From the NCBI GenBank assembly GCA_964510785.1, contig CAZECM010000023.1:1-44098 (forward strand): a stretch of DNA of 44,098 nt, written 5' to 3'. The translations under genes were made by a program, and so were the position numbers. A model generated the notes under the pieces. That model was not told the DNA's origin. It searched no databases and worked only from the letters and a program-made list of their open reading frames with translations. Numbering within the stretch: the first letter of the stretch is position 1; every line of letters begins with the position of its first letter. Source of the DNA: JAAYZM01 sp964510785. Lineage in GTDB: Bacteria > Actinomycetota > Actinomycetes > Actinomycetales > Cellulomonadaceae. Positions 39,469 to 44,098 of this stretch are shown piece by piece.

Positions 39469-39867
39469 CTAGGCCCGCTCCGTCGACGCTGCCACGTCGA
39501 GCTCGATGTAGTCCCGGCAACGGATCGGCCATCGCAACAGCCAGCGCGCGGGCACGCTGGTGCGACGGCGGCCGAGCTCGGGGTCGACGACGCGCGGCGG
39601 GCCGAGCGTGAGCACCTCGCCACGCATCCGCACGCGGCAGGACCCGGCGGCGCGGATGTTCGCTAGCCACTGCACGCCCGGACCGTAGGTCAGGGCCACC
39701 GTGACGACGTCCCCGCGGCGGAAGGCGAGCAGCGGCGTCCGATAGGTCCTGCCGGAGCGGCGGCCGGTGTGCTCGAGCTCGACGAGCGAACCACGGCCGG
39801 CGATCCGCACCATGGCCGGATCGAGCGCGCGCCGCAGGGCACGTGTGGAGCGAATCGGGATGGGCAC
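39469..39867 (-). CDS. Deazaflavin (F420)-dependent nitroreductase-family protein
   Basis: The 132-residue protein has GRGSLVELEHTGRRSGRTYR and TPLLAFRRGDVVTVALTYGP, then QWLANIRAAGSCRVRMRG, the pattern of the split-barrel DDN family of actinobacteria. Members use F420H2 to reduce quinones or other substrates. It is convergent with the AlbA gene (5 nt apart) and divergent from the YjbR-like gene. Confidence 0.9.
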   Translation of the reverse strand: MPIPIRSTRALRRALDPAMVRIAGRGSLVELEHTGRRSGRTYRTPLLAFRRGDVVTVALTYGPGVQWLANIRAAGSCRVRMRGEVLTLGPPRVVDPELGRRRTSVPARWLLRWPIRCRDYIELDVAASTERA

Positions 39868-40000
39868 GGTGCTAGATCCGGTCCCGGCCAGCGGGCGCGG
39901 GACCGCGGGGCGGGGTCGCCCCGTCGTGCGTCACACGGACGGTTCGGGCCATGGTCGGATCGTAGGGCGTCGTCGTCGGCCCCGCACCTACGCTGGGAGC

Positions 40001-40429
40001 ATGCTCCCCGTGCCGCGCACCGCCGAGGACTTCGCCCGGTGGTGCCACGCGACGTGTCTCGCGCTCCCCGGGGCGACGGTGGACCAGCCCTTCGGCCCCG
40101 GTGCCGAGACGTTCCGCATCCACGGCAAGGTGTTCGCGCTGCTCACGCAGGCCGCCGCCGTCAGCGAGCACCCGATCGTGAACCTCAAGGCGGAGCCGCG
40201 CGAGCTGCCGCTGCTCATCGAGGCCCACGCGATGGTGCACCCCGGCTGGCACATGAACAAGAAGCACTGGATCTCCGTGGAGCTGCGCCCGGAGTCCGAC
40301 CTCGACCTCGTGGCCGAGCTCGTGGAGGACTCCTACGACAACGTCGCCGCCGGGCTGCCGCTGCGCCTGCGCTCGACGTTGCGGTCGCTCGGGCCGGGCG
40401 AGACCCGCACCACGCCCGGTTTCGGGTGA
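40001..40429 (+). CDS. MmcQ/YjbR-family protein
   Basis: The 142-residue protein has FARWCHATCLALPGATVDQP, TFRIHGKVFALL and NLKAEPRELPLLIEAH, with HPGWHMNKKHWISVEL and LVEDSYDNVAAGLPL, all typical of the CyaY-like YjbR fold. Some members bind DNA; the role is unclear. A -10 TACGCT (39989-39994) places the start point at the A of the ATG, so the mRNA is probably leaderless. Confidence 0.9.
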   Translation: MLPVPRTAEDFARWCHATCLALPGATVDQPFGPGAETFRIHGKVFALLTQAAAVSEHPIVNLKAEPRELPLLIEAHAMVHPGWHMNKKHWISVELRPESDLDLVAELVEDSYDNVAAGLPLRLRSTLRSLGPGETRTTPGFG

Positions 40430-40579
40430 AATTGCCCGGTTCGCGTTGACACGCACTCACCCGAATGGGTGAATGGGTGGGCGAAGTAGTCGTGGCCACC
40501 GACGCCCACAACGACGCCCAGGCGGCACCACCAACGCCCTCTCGCCCGCCCCGTCGCGGGCCGCACCTCGGAGTCCGCC

Positions 40580-42418
40580 ATGCCGGGACCCATCGTTCAT
40601 CTGCTCAACGTCAAGACCCTGCCCCCGTACCTGCGCGAGATCGGCGGTGATCGCGGCCACGAGCTCGCGGACCTGCTCGACAAGGACCCGTGCAGCCCGT
40701 ACGCCGCGTTCGGCGCCCAGGGACCGGACTTCCTGCTCTTCTCGCTCAAGGAGTACGGCACCCCGCTCGACGAGTTCGTGAACTTCCTGTTCGGGGTCTA
40801 CGACGCGCTCAAACCCTTCATCGACTTCTACCGCGACGTGGTCGAGCCCATCCAGGACGCGATCGACGACGCCGTCAACGCGGTGGACCAGGCGCTGTTC
40901 GACGGGCTGCTCGCCCAGCTGGGCCAGACCACCGACCTGATGTCGGCCACGCTCACGACCTCGCTCGAGGCGCTCCTGGTCAAGAACGTCGACCTCTTCT
41001 ATCCCTTCTACCCCAAGCTCCAGCAAGGCAGGCCGGAGGACGAGTGGTACTGGTTCGACACGTGGCACTACCGCCGTACGGGCAGGCTCGCGTCGACCAT
41101 GTGGCGGCTCGCCCAGGGTGACGACGACCTCATGCGCTACGTCATCGGGTACGGCAGCCACATCGGCGGCGACGTGGCCGGGCACCCGTTCGTGAACGCC
41201 GTCGTCGGCGGCCCCTACCGCTCGCACTGGCACCGTCACCACCTCGTCGAGAACTGGATCGACGCGTACGCGCGCAAGACGTACCCGGACCCCAAGGGCG
41301 TGCGCAAGTGCCTCGACATCGGCCCGGACGACACGTACGTGGCGGACGCGATCTCGGGCAGCTACTACTACCGGTTGTGCGAGTTCCCGGGCGGAGCGCT
41401 GCCCGGCAAGCTCGCGCAGCTCATGGTGGACGCCGTCGACCTCACCTACGCCGGCACCACGGTCCCACCCGTGCTCGGCACCGCCGACTACGACTCGACG
41501 TACCGGCTGTGGCTCGCGTGGTTCGAGATGTCCACGTCGATCGGCAACGCCATCAAGCCGACGCCGGTGCCGCCGCCCGGGAGCGCGACGGCCACGCTCG
41601 TCACCGACTTCCTCTCGGGCTTCCCGAGCTTCCCCGGCGGGGGTGGCGGCGGAGGCGGTGGGGGCGGCTTCAGCATCCTCGACCTGTTCGCGGCGATCGC
41701 GGCGTTCATCAAGTGGCTCGTGGAGTCGGTCGCGTACATCGTCGAGTGGATCGTCACGCACTCGATCGACATCCTCACGCTACCGATCACCGAGGCGCTC
41801 GCGCTCGTCAAGTGGCTGCTGTACCAGGTCCAGAAGGCGATGTGGCAGATCTACGACGAGGCGCGGTTCGCCCTCGTCCTCGGCGCCTACCTGCCGCCCG
41901 AGCCGCGCGACTTCGCGAAGGTCCCATGGGGCACGGCGTTCATCAACACCGCGAGCGCGCACCAGACCGGCGGCCCCTCGCCGTCGTTCTACACCTACCC
42001 GCGCAAGCAGGAGGCGCACGGGCTGTTCGGCCCCATGGAGCACCACCTCGTCTACCCCGGCACGCTCCAGGAGTACCCGTTCTCGGAGGCCGCGCCGGTC
42101 CCGTTCTACGGCCAGAACCCCTCGGTGTTCCTCGGCGGCTTCCACCCGTACGACCCGCAGGTCGAGGACCTCTACACGGCCAAGGAACCGTACGGCCGTG
42201 GGCCCGAGTTCACGCACTGGACCGACGAGCAGACGTGGGGCGCCCACCAGCTCGGATCGATCCAGGCGTTCACGGCCCGGCTCCTCTCGGGCCACATCGA
42301 CGACCTGCCGAACTTCAACCTCGACGCGGACCGTGGGCACGGCTGGAAGACGTGGGAGCCCGACAAGCCCGACATCGAGGCGCAGAACCCCGTCCCCGTG
42401 CACTACATCGACCAGTAG
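40580..42418 (+). CDS. Zinc-dependent phospholipase C domain protein, large form
   Basis: The 612-residue protein begins MPGPIVHLLNVKTLPPYLRE and has the zinc PLC features AFGAQGPDFLLFSLKEYGT, HIGGDVAGHPFVNAVVGGPY and SHWHRHHLVENWIDAY, with His and Asp residues for zinc. About residue 352 comes a run of eleven glycines, then hydrophobic helices (LFAAIAAFIKWLVESVAYIV) and a second domain with Tyr/Pro-rich segments. No signal peptide is seen. It could hydrolyse phospholipids or be an inactive scaffold. It is followed after 9 nt by the next gene; both probably form a unit. Confidence 0.8.
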   Translation: MPGPIVHLLNVKTLPPYLREIGGDRGHELADLLDKDPCSPYAAFGAQGPDFLLFSLKEYGTPLDEFVNFLFGVYDALKPFIDFYRDVVEPIQDAIDDAVNAVDQALFDGLLAQLGQTTDLMSATLTTSLEALLVKNVDLFYPFYPKLQQGRPEDEWYWFDTWHYRRTGRLASTMWRLAQGDDDLMRYVIGYGSHIGGDVAGHPFVNAVVGGPYRSHWHRHHLVENWIDAYARKTYPDPKGVRKCLDIGPDDTYVADAISGSYYYRLCEFPGGALPGKLAQLMVDAVDLTYAGTTVPPVLGTADYDSTYRLWLAWFEMSTSIGNAIKPTPVPPPGSATATLVTDFLSGFPSFPGGGGGGGGGGGFSILDLFAAIAAFIKWLVESVAYIVEWIVTHSIDILTLPITEALALVKWLLYQVQKAMWQIYDEARFALVLGAYLPPEPRDFAKVPWGTAFINTASAHQTGGPSPSFYTYPRKQEAHGLFGPMEHHLVYPGTLQEYPFSEAAPVPFYGQNPSVFLGGFHPYDPQVEDLYTAKEPYGRGPEFTHWTDEQTWGAHQLGSIQAFTARLLSGHIDDLPNFNLDADRGHGWKTWEPDKPDIEAQNPVPVHYIDQ

Positions 42419-42427
42419 GACTCCGAG

Positions 42428-43441
42428 ATGCGCAACGACAAGAACCCCGACCGCCCGCCCGACGGCGGCGGCGCAGGAGCAGGACACGGCGACGGCGACA
42501 AGCCCGACAAGCCCTTCGACGCCGTCACGCGGCTCTACATCCGCACCCATCCCGCCGATGACGGGAGCGAACCGTTCACGGCCTCGCCGAACTTCTGGCA
42601 GAGCCCGGACATCCTCATCGTGCAGCCCGGCGGCGCCGTGGGTGGACTCGCCGTTCCCCTCGAGCTCAACCACGTGCGCGTTGTCGTGACCAACGGGGGT
42701 GGCATCCCCGCGGTCGACGCCTACGTCGACGCCTTCGTGGCGAACCCCTCGACCGGCTTCACGCCGGCCACCGCGACCCCGATCGGGGGCGACTGGGTCA
42801 CGGTGCAGGCGTACTCCACCGCCTCCGTCGACCTGCCGTGGACCCCGTTGGCCACCGACTCGGGCCACCGGTGCGTCATCGCCCGCGTGAGCCTCGTCGT
42901 CCCGTTCGACTCCTACACGGACCCGACGGTGTTCGACGTGGTAGGCGACCGGCACGTGGCCCAGCGCAACATCACGGTGCTCGACGTCCCGGCCGGCGAG
43001 AGGACGAGCTTCCGCTTCGAGCTCGCCGCATGGAGCGAGGACCACTCACGCGCAACGGTGCGGGCGTTCGAGCGCACGCGCGAGGTCGAGCTGGGGGCGC
43101 TCGTCAAGGCTGCGGGGTGCGTGGGCGGCCTGCCCGCGACCGAGCCGCTCGCCGGGCTCGCCGTCCGCACCCTGACGGCCCGGGAGACGCAGCGGCGCCC
43201 GAGCCTGAGCGCGCCCACGCGGGTGACGCTCGGCGTGGCGGAGCGCCCGGAGCGGACGCTCGGCGGTGCCGAGCTCGGCGCACGGCTCGAGAAGGACGCC
43301 GAGCCTCGCGTGGGCGTCGTGACGTTCGCGGTGGCCGACGGCGAGGAGCCCGGGCGGTTGCACGTCGTGGACGTGGTCGAGCTCGATGCCGGGACCGAGC
43401 GCGTCGTGGGAGGGCTGACCTTCATCATTCGCGCGACCTGA
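42428..43441 (+). CDS. Hypothetical beta-rich partner of the phospholipase C-like protein
   Basis: The 337-residue protein has a charged Gly/Asp-rich N-terminus (GGGAGAGHGDGDKPDKP), then beta-rich segments with an Ig-like look: LYIRTHPADDGSEPF, SPDILIVQPGG, VRVVVTNGGGIPAVDAYVDA and VTVQAYSTASVDLPWTPL. No secretion signal is seen. The start lies 9 nt after the phospholipase gene, so the two are co-transcribed. No family recognised. Confidence 0.65.
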   Translation: MRNDKNPDRPPDGGGAGAGHGDGDKPDKPFDAVTRLYIRTHPADDGSEPFTASPNFWQSPDILIVQPGGAVGGLAVPLELNHVRVVVTNGGGIPAVDAYVDAFVANPSTGFTPATATPIGGDWVTVQAYSTASVDLPWTPLATDSGHRCVIARVSLVVPFDSYTDPTVFDVVGDRHVAQRNITVLDVPAGERTSFRFELAAWSEDHSRATVRAFERTREVELGALVKAAGCVGGLPATEPLAGLAVRTLTARETQRRPSLSAPTRVTLGVAERPERTLGGAELGARLEKDAEPRVGVVTFAVADGEEPGRLHVVDVVELDAGTERVVGGLTFIIRAT

Positions 43442-43464
43442 CGTTCGCCGACCTGACGTTCGCC
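43435..43464 (+). repeat. 15-bp tandem repeat (two copies)
   Basis: GACCTGACGTTCGCC occurs at 43435-43449 and 43450-43464, across the stop of the previous gene and just before the promoter of the next. It may supply the -35 or an operator of that promoter. Confidence 0.6.
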
Positions 43465-43493
43465 GACCAGCGGGCGGCATAGGCTAGGCGAAC

Positions 43494-43925
43494 GTGGCTA
43501 CCTTCTCCTCGCCGACCGAGCAGCATCTCCTCGACACGCTCGCCGAGCACGACGAGCTCGGGGCGGAGGAGTTCCTGGCTGCTCACGGCTTCACGCCGTC
43601 GCCCGACGCCCAGATCACGCACGAGGGCCGCCGCTACGACGCTCGCGCGATCCTCGCGGTCGCCCACCGCCACGCGACGGGCCGCCTCGCCACGCCCGAG
43701 GAGTTCCGCAGCAGCCTCGACCAGGCGCTCGCGATCCTGCGCCGGCGCGGCTTCGACGTGACGGGGCCGACGACGGCGACCAGGCGCGCCCCTGCCGCCC
43801 GCGCGACCCGGACCCCGAGCGCTCCCGCGGCGCGCAAGCCCGCAGTCGAGGAGCGGCCCGCCGCCGTCTGCCCCACGTGCTTCATGGTGCTCCCCGCGAC
43901 CGGCGTCTGCGACGACTGCGGCTGA
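43494..43925 (+). CDS. ScoMcrA N-domain-like protein with C-terminal zinc ribbon (copy 2)
   Basis: This 143-residue protein is a close paralog of the one at 34293: both start ATFSS, share LGAE(A/E)FLAAHGF, HEGRRYDARAILAVAH and ATGRLATPEEFRSSL, and end CPTCFMVLPATGVCDDCG here. The GTG lies 8 nt after TAGGCT (43480-43485), with the same sequence around it as copy 1. The linker is the most divergent part. Function as for copy 1. Confidence 0.7.
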   Translation: MATFSSPTEQHLLDTLAEHDELGAEEFLAAHGFTPSPDAQITHEGRRYDARAILAVAHRHATGRLATPEEFRSSLDQALAILRRRGFDVTGPTTATRRAPAARATRTPSAPAARKPAVEERPAAVCPTCFMVLPATGVCDDCG

Positions 43926-43979
43926 GGCCTGACGGGGCAGCAGCGCAGACCTTCGCGCGGCGGCCGCCCCCTCCCCCGG

Positions 43980-44098
43980 CTATCGGCTGAGCTGGGGTAG
44001 GACGTCGCGGGCGAAGACGTCGATCCACTCGCGCTGGTTGCGTCCCACGTTGTGCAGGTAGATCCGGTCGAAGCCCAGGTCCACGAAACGCTGGATGT
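43980..44098 (-). CDS. LLM-class flavin-dependent oxidoreductase, C-terminus (partial)
   Basis: The last 38 residues are visible on the minus strand: IQRFVDLGFDRIYLHNVGRN followed by QREWIDVFARDVLPQLSR. This matches the C-terminal end of luciferase-like F420- or flavin-dependent oxidoreductases (TIGR03557/TIGR03885 type). The rest lies beyond the window. It is convergent with the gene at 43494. Confidence 0.8.
   Translation of the reverse strand, partial: IQRFVDLGFDRIYLHNVGRNQREWIDVFARDVLPQLSR

Noticed and set aside
36318..39623. 1101-residue minus-strand frame
   Set aside because: Only the part from 37652 down is histidine kinase; the rest is the antisense shadow of the AlbA-type gene at 37818 and has no domain.

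Overview
The window is high-GC DNA with actinobacterial features: GTG starts, 4-nt start/stop overlaps, several promoters of the TANNNT type that fire at or very near the start codon, an ACR3 + ArsR-ArsC arsenic operon, F420/deazaflavin-type enzymes, WhiB-like and BTAD regulators, and an SRP RNA upstream of dnaX. A Micrococcales bacterium (Cellulomonadaceae/Promicromonosporaceae-like) is my best guess; this is inference, not an identification.

Region 1 (1-6.7 kb): the 5' part of dnaX (minus), a VapBC toxin-antitoxin pair, a D-methionine-type ABC importer operon metQ-metN-metI (minus) preceded by a 33-codon leader ORF with a Met-Met-Cys-Cys-Cys run, a PfkB sugar kinase (plus), a winged-helix regulator/membrane protein pair (minus) and the SRP RNA gene ffs (minus). 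Region 2 (6.7-19.2 kb): OsmC protein, FAD monooxygenase-like protein and a large BTAD/AAA/TPR regulator whose P-loop lysine is replaced by cysteine; a missed 49-aa gene; a TetR repressor divergent from a zinc-less MDR oxidoreductase with a clear promoter and two operators; CmtR-like repressor + CDF metal exporter; ECF sigma factor + membrane partner; and an arsenic operon acr3 - arsR::arsC fusion - arsC.

Region 3 (19.34-28.90 kb): a 9.56-kb integrative element inserted in the 3' end of tRNA-Ser(GGA), bounded by 19-bp direct repeats. It encodes a tyrosine integrase, an excisionase-like protein, a DUF3631 helicase-type ATPase, a WhiB-like Fe-S protein, a chain of overlapping small genes and, on the opposite strand, small DUF6907-like genes and a cargo operon with a ClpP/SppA-fold serine protease-like protein. 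It has no capsid, terminase, FtsK/TraB or relaxase gene that I can see. Two DNA structures stand out: three copies of a triplet of GTAGCGG iterons placed at the two ends of the ATPase gene, and a 34-bp (33/34) inverted repeat around a 117-nt spacer between the replication and cargo modules. Together these suggest an autonomously replicating small island or phage satellite.

Region 4 (28.9-34.3 kb): gene-poor accessory DNA with a DUF5677-like protein, a secreted three-repeat Fn3-like protein, a lipoprotein, a ParDE pair and a membrane protein. Region 5 (34.3-44.1 kb): two paralogous small proteins (ScoMcrA N-domain-like + zinc ribbon) in direct orientation, with duplicated promoters, flanking a DUF4097 protein with its two-component system, an AlbA/Schlafen-type ATPase-like regulator, a deazaflavin-dependent nitroreductase-family protein, a YjbR-like protein and a two-gene unit with a zinc-dependent phospholipase C domain; the window ends in an LLM-type flavin oxidoreductase.
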